DNA of 64,000 bases from CAWGGS01 sp963822095 (GCA_963822095.1 CAWGGS010000022.1:1-64000); one strand, 5' to 3'; positions 8,368 through 17,527 are shown, numbered from the stretch's first letter. Notes: generated by a model not told the origin, from the letters alone. Made by a program: numbers and translations.

Positions 8368-9447
8368 ATGAACAACAAACCATTTAACCTAACGCCGGAA
8401 GAGTGTTCCGAAAGGATCCTTGAGCTTAGCGGAATGGAATTTGAACCGGAGATTGCCGCTGGCTTTTGGGCGAAGATCCAGGAGCATAAGTGCCTTCTCT
8501 CGGAAAGACTGGGTCGAGATGTTGGTTTGCGGACTTCCTGCATCGATTTCTTTGAGAATATCGAACAGGCCCCTGATGAATACATCGTCTATGAACGGCA
8601 CAGTATTCTCAGTGAGATGGGAGCACAGACCATCGGTAGAGAAATATGGGATACCATAGCCGATTCTCTCCCCCAGAAACAGTTGGTCCAGCGCCGAATC
8701 ATCCTTCCCCTTATGGAGGAGAGGCTATCGGTAAAACATGGGGTGACTCCTCCCAAGGTCATTGCTTTCTTTGGACCTCCCGGTACGGGAAAGACCCATT
8801 TTGTCAAGGCCATAGCCGGTATCCTGTCCTGGCGCTACATTGAGATAGCACCTCGTATGCTTATGGTGGATGGGCTAGAGAAGATAGGCGACAACCTGCG
8901 CGAGGTACTGGAACAGGCAAGAAATCTCGATGAGGTGGTGCTCTTTATTGATGAGTTTGAAGAGATTGCAGGCAAGCATGATGCGGTCGATCGAATTGAT
9001 AAATCTATTACCAACGAGTTTCTCAAACAAATCAATTTGTTCAAGACCAAACAACACAAAAGCCTGCTTGTCTGTGCCGCCAACTACATCCGGCAATTGG
9101 ATGCGGCAATGCTTCGGCCGGGAGGATTTGATTGTATCATTCCCGTCGGAGGATTGGATAAGGAAGGACGGACAACCATTCTCAAACATTATCTGTCCAA
9201 GCTTTATACCGGGCAGATTGATCTTGATTGCCTCGTAGATATGACATCGGGATTTACTCCCGCGGATATTCACCATCTTTTTCAGCAGGTGGCGCATTTT
9301 TCCTTTGAGCGAGAACTCGTCAGTAAAGAAGATTACCCGGTAACAACAGAGACGTTCCGCCATATAAAACCAAAGGTGCTCCCGTCCTTGAGTGAAAGTA
9401 TTATCAAGGAGTTTGAACAGGACAGTGCCATCTATGCACGAGTGTAA
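8368..9447 (+). CDS. AAA+ family ATPase
   Basis: A 359-residue protein with an N-terminal helical region (about 1-105) and one AAA+ module. Walker A is GPPGTGKT at 136-143, Walker B is LFIDEFEE at about 192-199, a sensor-1-type Asn follows in CAANYIR, and a RPGGFD arginine-finger-like segment comes after it. The small helical lid domain occupies about 275-345. This is the classical remodelling AAA type (FtsH/proteasomal-like) without a protease domain. The ATG at 8368 follows a weak AGGTG. No partner is evident; the upstream small stress genes and downstream cyclic-di-GMP protein give no clear clue. It could act on membrane or stress-damaged proteins. Confidence 0.8.
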   Translation: MNNKPFNLTPEECSERILELSGMEFEPEIAAGFWAKIQEHKCLLSERLGRDVGLRTSCIDFFENIEQAPDEYIVYERHSILSEMGAQTIGREIWDTIADSLPQKQLVQRRIILPLMEERLSVKHGVTPPKVIAFFGPPGTGKTHFVKAIAGILSWRYIEIAPRMLMVDGLEKIGDNLREVLEQARNLDEVVLFIDEFEEIAGKHDAVDRIDKSITNEFLKQINLFKTKQHKSLLVCAANYIRQLDAAMLRPGGFDCIIPVGGLDKEGRTTILKHYLSKLYTGQIDLDCLVDMTSGFTPADIHHLFQQVAHFSFERELVSKEDYPVTTETFRHIKPKVLPSLSESIIKEFEQDSAIYARV

Positions 9448-9497
9448 AGTGGCCATGTTCCAAAATACCATATGGTTTCCACGGGAGCAGAAATGAT

Positions 9498-11594
9498 ATG
9501 GCCAATCGAGTTCTCATTATAACAGGCGATGCCGCTGATGCAAAAACCCTGAAGGATGTGCTTGGGGGGGCAGACAAATACCATTTTGCTGTCGAATGGG
9601 TACGGTTTTTATCCGATGGGCTTAAGCGGCTGCAAACGGGGGGCATTGACGCAATCATGGTCGATCTGTCGTTGCCTGACAGTCAAGGCATCGAGACCTT
9701 TGACAAGGTGTTTACCGCCGCGCCGCATACGCCGATCATGACGCTTTGCACAACGGTTGACGAAATGCTCACGACCAAAGCCGTGCAGCGGGGCGCGCAA
9801 GGCTATCTGATGAAGGCCCACTTCGGCAGCTATCTGGTACCTTTGTCGCTCCACAACATGATCCAGCGCAAGGTTGTCGAGGAGACGTTCTTTATAGAAA
9901 AAGCACGGGCCGAGATTACCTTGAATTCGATCAGCGACGCAGTCATCGGCACTGATATGTCGGGCAAGGTCGATTATCTGAACATTGCAGCGGAAGTCAT
10001 GACCGGATGGTCGAGGAGAGAAGCACGCGGTCATCCGATCAGTGAGGTGATGCAGATCATCAATGGCACGACCTGGGAAGTTGAACGTAATCCCATCGAA
10101 AGGGTGCTGCAGCAGGACAAACCGATGCAATTGACTGCGGGTACCATCCTGATCCGGCGCGACGGGCATGAGATGGCAATTGAAGATTCCGCGGCCCCGA
10201 TCCATGGCTGGGACGGGAAAATGACCGGAGCGGTGATCGTGTTCCACGATATCACGGCCTCGCAGAAGATGACCACGAAAATGGCATATCTGGCCCAACA
10301 CGATTTCCTGACCAATCTGCCTAATCGGGTACTGCTGAACGACCGTATCGAGCAGGCAATTTCTTTGGCGGATCGGAGCGGCACCCATCTCGCCGTGCTC
10401 TTCCTGGATCTGGACAACTTCAAGCACATCAATGATTCACTCGGGCACACCATCGGAGATAAACTACTGCAATCCGTTAGCAAAATATTATGCACCTGCA
10501 TACGCAGTTCAGACACGGTGAGCCGCCAGGGAGGCGATGAATTCGTGATACTGGTGTCAGAGGCCAGGCATGTGGAAGACGCTGCCTTGACTGCCGTCAA
10601 GATCCTTACGGCGTTGACGGCGTCCCATACAATTGCCGAGCATGAGCTGCATGTGACGACCAGCATCGGTATCAGCGTGTATCCTATGGACGGCCGGGAT
10701 GCGGAGACGCTGATCAAAAACGCGGATACCGCAATGTACCATGCAAAGGAAATGGGCCGCAACACCTACCAGTTTTTCAAGAGCGCCATGAACGTCCGGG
10801 CGGTTGAACGGCAGGTCATCGAAGCTCATCTGCGACGGGCGCTGGAGCGGCAGGAATTTGTGTTGTATTACCAGCCCAAGGTCAATCTGGATACCGGCAT
10901 GATTACCGGTGCCGAGGCATTGCTGCGCTGGATACATCCGGAATGGGACATGATGCTGCCTGATCGTTTTGTGGCCATTGCCGAGGATTGCGGCCTGATT
11001 GTCCCGATCGGTCGTTGGGTGTTGCGAGAGGCATGCGTGCAGGCCAGGTGTTGGGAGGATGCAGGAGGTAAGCCTGCATCGGTTGCCGTCAACATCTCTG
11101 CATTGGAATTTCGCCAAAGGGATTTTGTTGAATATGTGGACAGTATCCTGCAGGAGACCGGGCTCTCGCCATGCTGCCTGCAACTGGAAATTACCGAAAG
11201 CGTGTTGATGTACGATTCCAAGTCCAGCGCCGCGACACTCCATCAGCTTAAAGATATGGGGGTGCAGCTGGCGGTGGACGATTTCGGTACCGGTTTTTCC
11301 AGTTTGAGTTATCTGGTTCAATTTCCCGTCGATGTTCTCAAAATCGACCGCTCATTGTTACAGGATATGAGTTTGACAAACGGCAATGGCATCATTGTCA
11401 GCGCCGTGATTGCCATGGGCGCCAACCTCAAGCAGCAGGTCGTTGCCGAAGGTGTGGAGGAGCTTGTGCAACTGGACTTTTTAAAGGCGCAACACTGCAA
11501 AGAGGGACAAGGCTACTATTTCAGCCACCCACTCGCCGCCGAGCAGTTCACCTCGCTGCTGGCAACAGGGATTTACAACACCGACGGTCATTGA
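9498..11594 (+). CDS. REC-PAS-GGDEF-EAL cyclic di-GMP protein
   Basis: A 698-residue response regulator with both synthase and phosphodiesterase modules. The receiver is at about 1-125 (Asp56 in MVDLSLPD; the usual N-terminal acid pair is replaced by ITGD, so phosphorylation may be weak). A PAS domain follows at about 130-255, GGDEF at about 265-430 and EAL at about 440-690. The GGDEF loop is intact (345-349) with an I-site RSSD at 336-339. The EAL motif is intact (473-475, GAEALLRW), and DDFGTG is present near 594, so both activities look possible. No transmembrane segment is present. It is a single gene with a GGGAGCAG ribosome site. Confidence 0.9.
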   Translation: MANRVLIITGDAADAKTLKDVLGGADKYHFAVEWVRFLSDGLKRLQTGGIDAIMVDLSLPDSQGIETFDKVFTAAPHTPIMTLCTTVDEMLTTKAVQRGAQGYLMKAHFGSYLVPLSLHNMIQRKVVEETFFIEKARAEITLNSISDAVIGTDMSGKVDYLNIAAEVMTGWSRREARGHPISEVMQIINGTTWEVERNPIERVLQQDKPMQLTAGTILIRRDGHEMAIEDSAAPIHGWDGKMTGAVIVFHDITASQKMTTKMAYLAQHDFLTNLPNRVLLNDRIEQAISLADRSGTHLAVLFLDLDNFKHINDSLGHTIGDKLLQSVSKILCTCIRSSDTVSRQGGDEFVILVSEARHVEDAALTAVKILTALTASHTIAEHELHVTTSIGISVYPMDGRDAETLIKNADTAMYHAKEMGRNTYQFFKSAMNVRAVERQVIEAHLRRALERQEFVLYYQPKVNLDTGMITGAEALLRWIHPEWDMMLPDRFVAIAEDCGLIVPIGRWVLREACVQARCWEDAGGKPASVAVNISALEFRQRDFVEYVDSILQETGLSPCCLQLEITESVLMYDSKSSAATLHQLKDMGVQLAVDDFGTGFSSLSYLVQFPVDVLKIDRSLLQDMSLTNGNGIIVSAVIAMGANLKQQVVAEGVEELVQLDFLKAQHCKEGQGYYFSHPLAAEQFTSLLATGIYNTDGH

Positions 11595-11789
11595 TGATCA
11601 TGGTGCGCCACTTGGCAAATTTTCTAGGATGTTCCCTGGGGATGAGGCCTTCATGATGAGTTCAGATTTCGGGGAAATACTATCTTGGGGTACCTTGAAA
11701 AATTAGAATTTTCGTGCAAGATCGCTGCAAGCGAATCATTCGCGTCCAGAAGACAAACATAGTTTCATCCACCCCGAAGAGGAATCAAC

Positions 11790-12467
11790 ATGCAGATACT
11801 CATGGTCCTGACCTCACATGCAAAACTCGGCAATACCGGAGAAAAGACCGGTTTTTGGCTGGAAGAATTCGCCGCCCCCTATTACGTTTTCAAGGATGCG
11901 GGTGCGAAGATCACCCTGGCTTCACCGCTTGGCGGGAAGCCGCCGCTCGATCCCAAGAGCGACGACCCGACTGCCCAGACCGATGCCGTTCGCCGTTTCA
12001 AGGCTGATTACGCGGCCCGGGCCGTTCTGGATAGTACGCTCAAGCTGGCGGAAGTTTCCGCCTCCGACTTCGACGCGGTGTTTTATCCCGGCGGCCATGG
12101 TCCCCTCTGGGACCTGGCCAACGACACCTCCTCCATTACTCTGATCGAGACCATGCTGGCCAGCGAAAAGCCGGTTGCCGCCGTGTGCCATGCTCCCTCC
12201 GTTCTGCGCCATGCCAAAGCCCCCGACGGGACACCCGTTGTTCGAGGAAAGGCAGTCACCGGTTTTACCAACAGTGAGGAGCGTGCAGTAGGGTTGACGG
12301 AAATCGTCCCCTTCCTGGTTGAGGACATGCTCAAAGACAGCGGAGCCAAGTATTTGAAACTGGCAGATTGGCAACCCCATGTGGTAACCGATGGTCCGCT
12401 GATCACCGGGCAAAATCCGGCTTCTTCCGAACTGGCAGCCAGGACCCTTTTGGAAAAATTGGCCTGA
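11790..12467 (+). CDS. DJ-1/PfpI family protein (class I glutamine amidotransferase-like)
   Basis: A 225-residue cytoplasmic protein with the DJ-1/PfpI fold of the Hsp31-like branch. The nucleophile elbow is AVCHAPS with Cys133 followed by His134, and the upstream acid is in the YPGGHGPLWDL loop. Relatives include glyoxalase III/Hsp31-type deglycase or chaperone enzymes and proteins annotated as type 1 glutamine amidotransferase domain proteins. Length is normal for the family. GAGGAATCAAC precedes the start. It stands alone between two signalling genes, and a role against aldehyde or carbonyl stress is the usual inference. Confidence 0.85.
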   Translation: MQILMVLTSHAKLGNTGEKTGFWLEEFAAPYYVFKDAGAKITLASPLGGKPPLDPKSDDPTAQTDAVRRFKADYAARAVLDSTLKLAEVSASDFDAVFYPGGHGPLWDLANDTSSITLIETMLASEKPVAAVCHAPSVLRHAKAPDGTPVVRGKAVTGFTNSEERAVGLTEIVPFLVEDMLKDSGAKYLKLADWQPHVVTDGPLITGQNPASSELAARTLLEKLA

Positions 12468-12582
12468 GCAGACAAAACTGCTTGCAAACCGACTCTACGG
12501 TGCGCCTGAAACCCAATCCCGGTCCTGCTCTCTATGTCCAACGGAAAAATCAGTGGCTCCCAGGGAGCAATGGAGACGAGTC

Positions 12583-13923
12583 ATGAACACAAAAGCGAAA
12601 ATTCTGGTGGTGGACGATGACCCGAACCTCAGGAAGACCCTTGCCGACATCCTGAGGGTCAAGGGCTATGAAGCGGTTTTGGCCGGGACCGGCGGAGAGG
12701 CTGTTGCGGCGGCCGAGGAGGGGGAGATCAGCCTTGCCCTGCTCGATCTGATGCTGCCGGACATGCCCGGTCTCGAGGTCATGGCCCGCATCAAGGCCAT
12801 TTCGCCGTTGACCGAGGCGATAATCCTGACCGGGAATGCCTCAATGGACACCGCCATCGAGGCGACCAGGCAGGGGGCATTTTCCTACCTGCTCAAACCC
12901 TATAATATGAACGACGTACTCCTGAACATCAGCCATGGTGTCGAGCGCCGGCAGGCAAAAGAGGAAATTATCCGCCTGGCCTCATTTCCCAGATTGAGTC
13001 CCAGTCCGGTGCTCGAGCTCGACGCGACCGGGGAGGTTTCCTATATCAACCCGGCAGCCGAAAGAATGTTTCCCGAGCTGGCTACACAGGGCAAGCACCA
13101 TCCCTTGCTGCACGAATCGCTGGAGTTGATCGCGACCTTGCGGCAAGGCCGGCGGCAGGAAGTAACAGTCAATGAAGTCGCGATAGGCGAAGCGACGTAT
13201 GAGGCGCATATAAACTACGTTCAGGATAGCGACCTTATTCGCATTTGTGTAAATGACATCACCACGCGTAAGCGGGTTGAAGACGTCCTGCGCAAGAAAG
13301 AGCATCTTTTGTCGGAATCGCAGCGCCTCGGTCATATCGGCAGTTTTTTGGACGACTTCAACAACCCCATGCAATGGTCGGATGAAATGTATCGCATCCA
13401 TGGGGTATCACCGGACACGTTTATCCCGACTGTGGAGGCCGTTGTAGATTTGGTACATCCTGACGACCGACAGCAGTTGCAGGAATGGATTGCAGTCTGC
13501 CTGGCAGGAGAAAAGCCCGATGTCTTGGATTTTCGAGTCAACTGGCCTGATGGCCCGATGCGTTATTTAAGAGGATGGATTGAAGTGGTTCATGATAGTG
13601 ATAATAGACCAATCCATTTAGCCGGGACTCTGCAGGATATCACCGAACACAAGCTTGCTGAAGAAAAAATGAAAAGATATTCTGCCCAACTCGAAGAGAA
13701 AAACAAAGAGATTCAAGATGCCCTTGCCAAGGTCAAACAATTAACCGGCCTGCTGCCGATATGCGCCTCCTGTAAACAGATCAGGGATGACAACGGTTAT
13801 TGGCATGGTGTAGAGACCTATATTTCCAAACATTCCGAGGCTGATTTCAGTCACGGCATCTGCCCGGAGTGTGAGAAAAAGCTGTATGATGAATTGGACG
13901 AATTGAAGGATCAAAACATCTGA
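12583..13923 (+). CDS. Response regulator REC-PAS-PAS with C-terminal Cys-rich module
   Basis: A 446-residue protein. The receiver is at about 1-120 (VDDDP, Asp55, Lys105) and a first PAS domain at about 135-225, both almost the same DNA as in the protein at 5276. A second PAS domain spans about 240-360 (PDGPMRYLRGWIEVV), then a coiled coil (about 362-385) and the terminal module C-x2-C KQIRDD ... H-x2-C-x2-C shared with the regulator at 4575. It has no enzymatic output. The ATG at 12583 is preferred over upstream in-frame starts because of GGAGACGAG just before it. It may relay or scaffold kinase signals. Confidence 0.85.
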   Translation: MNTKAKILVVDDDPNLRKTLADILRVKGYEAVLAGTGGEAVAAAEEGEISLALLDLMLPDMPGLEVMARIKAISPLTEAIILTGNASMDTAIEATRQGAFSYLLKPYNMNDVLLNISHGVERRQAKEEIIRLASFPRLSPSPVLELDATGEVSYINPAAERMFPELATQGKHHPLLHESLELIATLRQGRRQEVTVNEVAIGEATYEAHINYVQDSDLIRICVNDITTRKRVEDVLRKKEHLLSESQRLGHIGSFLDDFNNPMQWSDEMYRIHGVSPDTFIPTVEAVVDLVHPDDRQQLQEWIAVCLAGEKPDVLDFRVNWPDGPMRYLRGWIEVVHDSDNRPIHLAGTLQDITEHKLAEEKMKRYSAQLEEKNKEIQDALAKVKQLTGLLPICASCKQIRDDNGYWHGVETYISKHSEADFSHGICPECEKKLYDELDELKDQNI

Positions 13924-14019
13924 AACACCCATTAAAGGCAGGACATAACCGAGGAAGAGGGCCGGATCGAACCTGCCCTCCTTGATCCAACAATCCTTAA
14001 GACATTCAAGGAAATCTCT

Positions 14020-14202
14020 TGGGTTCGACACTCTGATATTCCCAGGCGGTGTTGAAGAGAAGGCTCCCCTTGTCCGCAACCGGATCTGCGAGGGGCTTGA
14101 GCTTCTTGGTGTCGATAGAAAAGAAAAGATTAATCTGGCCAATGAGGGAGTGATTTATTCCAGTAATACAGAGCTAAAAGAACTCAAACGGAGTGCATTT
14201 CC
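14020..14202 (+). pseudogene. Acetate kinase C-terminal fragment
   Basis: The segment reads FDTLIFPGGVEEKAPLVRNR, then ICEGLELLGVDRKEKINLAN and a VIYSS segment. This is the conserved end of acetate kinase (the GGIGENAP and RICxGLEFLGI region). Only about 60 codons remain. The N-terminal 330 residues are absent and the catalytically important GGIGEN has become GGVEEK. The frame runs on into unrelated sequence over the start of the CheB-like gene. It marks a deletion or recombination scar. It might be translated, but not as a working kinase. Confidence 0.65.
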
Positions 14203-14838
14203 ATGGAAACCGAAAATTTTTCAAAAGACTTTCCGATCGTCTGCGTGGGCGGCTCGGCCGGTGGTCTCGACGCCTATGCCCGGTTGCTGGAGAACCTGCC
14301 GGCTGATATCGGTGCTGCAATCGTCATCGTTAATCACCGGAGAACCGTGGCCAGCCAGCTCAATGAGATTCTCCAACGCTACACAGAGATGCCGGTTGAG
14401 CTGATCACGGAAAAATTACTCATCAAGCCGAACCATGTTTTCATCGTGCCGGAAGACCGTGATCTGCATGTTCTCGACGGAGAATTCCTGCTGAAGCCGA
14501 TCTCAAAACCTCTGGGATGGCCCGATGTGATCACGGTTTTTCTGCGCTCCCTGACAGAGCATTGGGATGGCAAACTCATTGCCGTCATTGTTTCCGGCTT
14601 TGATGGTGACGGGTCGGCAGCACTCAGCGGTATAAAGGAAGTGGGAGGAATTACGATTGCCCAGCAGCTCAGTACGGCCGAACAAACTGACATGCCGGCA
14701 AAAGCAATCGCCAGCGGGTATGTTGATTTTGTTCTTTCACCTGAGAAGATAGCCAAAGAAATTATTCGAATTTCCAAGACCGAGTCAATGTCCGGGCACG
14801 AAACACAAGAGAGAGCGGAAAGAAACCATGCAGACTGA
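14203..14838 (+). CDS. CheB-type methylesterase domain protein
   Basis: A 211-residue stand-alone CheB_methylest domain without the receiver that normally precedes it. The catalytic triad is visible: Ser18 in VGGSAGG, His45 in VNHR and Asp134 in GFDGDG. Residues 185-211 form a charged tail. Such free-standing domains are often paired with or split from CheR-PAS-kinase hybrids; here no CheR is visible in the window. The reaction would be deamidation/demethylation of glutamyl residues on a chemoreceptor-like protein. The start has only a weak ribosome site. Confidence 0.8.
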   Translation: METENFSKDFPIVCVGGSAGGLDAYARLLENLPADIGAAIVIVNHRRTVASQLNEILQRYTEMPVELITEKLLIKPNHVFIVPEDRDLHVLDGEFLLKPISKPLGWPDVITVFLRSLTEHWDGKLIAVIVSGFDGDGSAALSGIKEVGGITIAQQLSTAEQTDMPAKAIASGYVDFVLSPEKIAKEIIRISKTESMSGHETQERAERNHAD

Positions 14839-14997
14839 CCCCCTATTCTCGGGAGTTGCAGAACAGGATCGATGCCTCCTGCCGCTAATTATCCGGTGAT
14901 TGGCCCATCGAAACGAAATGAGATGGTTTGAAATGATTTTCGCTTGCAACTCTTTTTCCCAACCAGAATGTCAATCAGGAATCTACGAGGACTTGAA

Positions 14998-15324
14998 ATG
15001 AAAAAAATTATACTGTTGGCAATGGTAATGATGACACTGCTTATATCTCTTGCCGGATGTTATTGGCCATATCCCGACCATGGCAGAGGCAATCGACACG
15101 ACAGCGGCGACAGGCATGACAGGGGTGAAGGCACGACAGGCACGACAGGGACGGAAGAGGTTACTAGAGACGTGGCAACTCAGGAAGAAGACACTATTTT
15201 CTCTTGTTCAAAGAGTCAGGAAGAAAACCTGATTGCGGTGAAGACCAGCGTGCCTGTCTACAAAATGATTTTAACTTTTATCAGTAAAAAATACTCGATA
15301 AAACTCCAAATAAATCGCAAATAA
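14998..15324 (+). CDS. Putative lipoprotein, hypothetical
   Basis: A 108-residue predicted lipoprotein: a Lys-rich start, a hydrophobic helix and the lipobox LAGC (residues about 17-20). A His/Asp/Gly/Thr-rich segment (DHGRGNRHDSGDRHD, then repeated GTTGT) follows. The last 50 residues are more ordinary. The His/Asp-rich stretch could bind metal ions. ACGAGGA lies just upstream of the ATG at 14998. The remaining 280 bases to the next gene hold an imperfect inverted repeat around 15405-15485 and a TATAAT near 15563. Confidence 0.55.
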   Translation: MKKIILLAMVMMTLLISLAGCYWPYPDHGRGNRHDSGDRHDRGEGTTGTTGTEEVTRDVATQEEDTIFSCSKSQEENLIAVKTSVPVYKMILTFISKKYSIKLQINRK

Positions 15325-15606
15325 AGATATGATATCAACTTTTCGGGTTGTGATAATATGCGGAAATTAAATGTTATTTTAAGTTTTTACCCTGTTTGTA
15401 TTCCGGAGAATCCAGGAGTCTTTCTTTAGAAGAAAATCAAACAAAAACAACCTATCTGGATTCTGGCTCCAGGCTCCTGAATTCTTGCAGCGAGTATTAA
15501 ATAACGATTCGTTCGATAGTTGCGACACAATTACAACTCAATATGCCAACCCGGAAAGTTGTGATATAATGAGATGGTCCTTCAACAGATTAAAGAGGTA
15601 AAGGTT

Positions 15607-15921
15607 ATGACGCTAAGAAGACTATTCTTACTCTTCCTGCTTTTCCCCTCACTGACATTTTCAGGATGTACGACGGGTCCGAATGGCCCCCCGGGCAACT
15701 GGGGTCACATGATGGGGTACGGTTATGGAGGAGGATTTATGTGGATACTGGTTCTGGTTGTAATGGGTGTGATTTTCTACTTTCTGCAACAGGCCTCAAA
15801 ATCAAAAGGCCCTGATGGTTCGGCAATGGAAACACCGTTGGAGATTTTGAAGAAACGGTATGCTCGAGGTGAGATCGACAAAGAGGAATTTGACCGGATG
15901 AAAAAGGATCTGGAAGCTTGA
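15607..15921 (+). CDS. SHOCT domain lipoprotein/membrane protein
   Basis: A 104-residue protein. A lipobox-type signal (TFSGC) ends near residue 20, a Gly/Tyr/Met-rich stretch follows, then a transmembrane helix (MWILVLVVMGVIFYFL, about 43-58). The C-terminal SHOCT motif (PLEILKKRYARGEIDKEEFDRMKKDL) is classical for this short oligomerisation domain. The ATG at 15607 follows GAGGTAAAGG. It lies 37 bases before cardiolipin synthase and may be co-transcribed with it. Confidence 0.75.
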   Translation: MTLRRLFLLFLLFPSLTFSGCTTGPNGPPGNWGHMMGYGYGGGFMWILVLVVMGVIFYFLQQASKSKGPDGSAMETPLEILKKRYARGEIDKEEFDRMKKDLEA

Positions 15922-15958
15922 AGAGTACTCTACGGGGAACCATCCTGCAGCGACCGGA

Positions 15959-17128
15959 ATGATTCCAAACAACAATATCAAACTGTTGCATAACGGCAAT
16001 GCCTATTTCCCGGCGCTTGAAGCCGCCTTGGACCGGGCAGAGCATGAGATATATCTGGAAAGCTATATTTTTGAAAATGACCATACCGGGCGACGCATTG
16101 CGGAGGCCCTCGGAAGGGCCGCCGTACGCGGTGTAAAAACACACGTGCTGATAGATGGATTCGGCTCCAAGGGTTTGCCGAAAACCATGATTGACTTCCT
16201 GGAAACGGCAGGAGTCATGGTGCGGAAGTTCCGACCTGAAATATCTCCATGGACACTGAAACGTCAGAGATTGCGTCGCCTTCACCGCAAGATTGTGGTC
16301 GTGGACCTGAAGATGGCATTTGTCGGCGGCATTAACATAGTTGATGATATGGATATGCCCAACCAGACATCACTCCGCTATGATTTTACCGTACGTGTGG
16401 AAGGACCGTTGGTGAAACACATTCATGATTCTGCCCTTCGCTTGTGGTTGCAGGTGACCTGGGCTCGCCGGCCGTATTCCTCCTGGGGCAGGGAAACCAA
16501 AAGACGAATTTATGGGCCTACGTTCACCGGTTCAATGCGAGCGGCCTTTCTGGTACGGAACAATTTCCGCCATCGCCGGGATATCGAAAATGCCTATCTT
16601 CAAGCAATCGGTCAGGCCCAAGACGAAATCATTCTGGCCAACGCCTATTTTTTACCCGGCTTGAATTTTCGGCATGCGCTTGTGGCGGCAGCAAAGCGTG
16701 GCGTCCGGGTGATCTTACTCCTGCAAGGCAAGGCTGATCATCGTTTGGTCCATTACGCCTCGCAGGCCCTCTATGGCAGTTTTCTTGATACAGGAATCGA
16801 GATCTATGAGTATCACAGGAGCATTCTGCATGCCAAAGTTGCGGTAATCGACGAACACTGGGCAACGGTTGGATCATCAAATCTTGACCCATTCAGTTTA
16901 CTGCTTGCTCTTGAGGCAAATGTCGTGGTCGATGATCGAGGCTTTGCCGAGATATTAAAGAGAAGCCTGGAACAGGCGATCGAGAGGGGAGCGAAACCGA
17001 TCTCCCCCCAAAACTGGCGGATGCAACCCCTTATAGTGCGTCTGGCGAGTTGGCTCAGCTACGCTTTGTTGCGGTTTATTAAGGGAATAGCTGGGTATGA
17101 CCAGGGAACCTCTTCAAATCAAACCTGA
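15959..17128 (+). CDS. clsB: Cardiolipin synthase (phospholipase D family, ClsB-like)
   Basis: A 389-residue enzyme with two HKD motifs: HxK(x)4D at His109-Lys111-Asp116 (LHRKIVVVD) and His291-Lys293-Asp298 (LHAKVAVID followed by GSSNLD). It lacks N-terminal membrane helices, which fits ClsB rather than ClsA. It would condense phosphatidyl groups on phosphatidylglycerol (or transfer from phosphatidylethanolamine) at the inner membrane. Its position among envelope-stress genes fits membrane remodelling. The start is the first ATG after the SHOCT gene; the ribosome site is weak. Confidence 0.85.
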   Translation: MIPNNNIKLLHNGNAYFPALEAALDRAEHEIYLESYIFENDHTGRRIAEALGRAAVRGVKTHVLIDGFGSKGLPKTMIDFLETAGVMVRKFRPEISPWTLKRQRLRRLHRKIVVVDLKMAFVGGINIVDDMDMPNQTSLRYDFTVRVEGPLVKHIHDSALRLWLQVTWARRPYSSWGRETKRRIYGPTFTGSMRAAFLVRNNFRHRRDIENAYLQAIGQAQDEIILANAYFLPGLNFRHALVAAAKRGVRVILLLQGKADHRLVHYASQALYGSFLDTGIEIYEYHRSILHAKVAVIDEHWATVGSSNLDPFSLLLALEANVVVDDRGFAEILKRSLEQAIERGAKPISPQNWRMQPLIVRLASWLSYALLRFIKGIAGYDQGTSSNQT

Positions 17129-17172
17129 TCTATGTGCTCTCTCCTTCTTTCGGAAACGGTGTCTTTTTCCAT

Positions 17173-17345
17173 TCTGATTACCACTGAAATTCAGCCTATC
17201 GGAAAGGAAGGGTGTGAGCTGTTCGTATCTCGGGTTTCTGCCGCCTGGATGGCTGCAGTGAAGCCCCCAGGGATGGGATTAAGGCGTCCCAAGAAACGAA
17301 TAGCTCACACCCTGGACTAATAGCTGAACAGTAGTGGTAATCAGA
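17173..17345 (+). repeat. MITE-like 173-bp repeat, family 1 copy A
   Basis: The element begins TCTGATTACCACT and ends AGTGGTAATCAGA, perfect 13-bp terminal inverted repeats. Inside is a second inverted pair (GGGTGTGAGCTGTTCGT with CGAATAGCTCACACCC). Copies B (18079) and C (60487, reversed) share the whole sequence. It has no coding capacity. It sits in the 590-base gap between clsB and the BON lipoprotein. Confidence 0.8.
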
Positions 17346-17481
17346 TTTCCCATCGATCTCTAATCAACTCAAAAGTGCGGTATCCCTTGTCTCGTTTCAA
17401 CCTGGATTGGATCGGGGCTTGGGGCAAGACTGTTCACCATTGTGATGGGAGTGATCGATATGGAAACAGAGAGGCCCCGGA

Positions 17482-17527
17482 AAATAAAGGTCATATTTGA
17501 CCCCTTGGGCAAATATGACCTTTATTT
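17482..17527. repeat. Short palindromic repeat, family 3 copy 2
   Basis: A perfect 18-bp inverted repeat (AAATAAAGGTCATATTTG and its complement) around a 10-base centre ACCCCTTGGG. It is the best-preserved copy of the family also seen at 6526, 22502 and 28261. It lies in the gap 17129-17715, whose other contents are repeat copy A and a sigma-54 site; 17346-17480 shows nothing recognisable. Confidence 0.75.
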
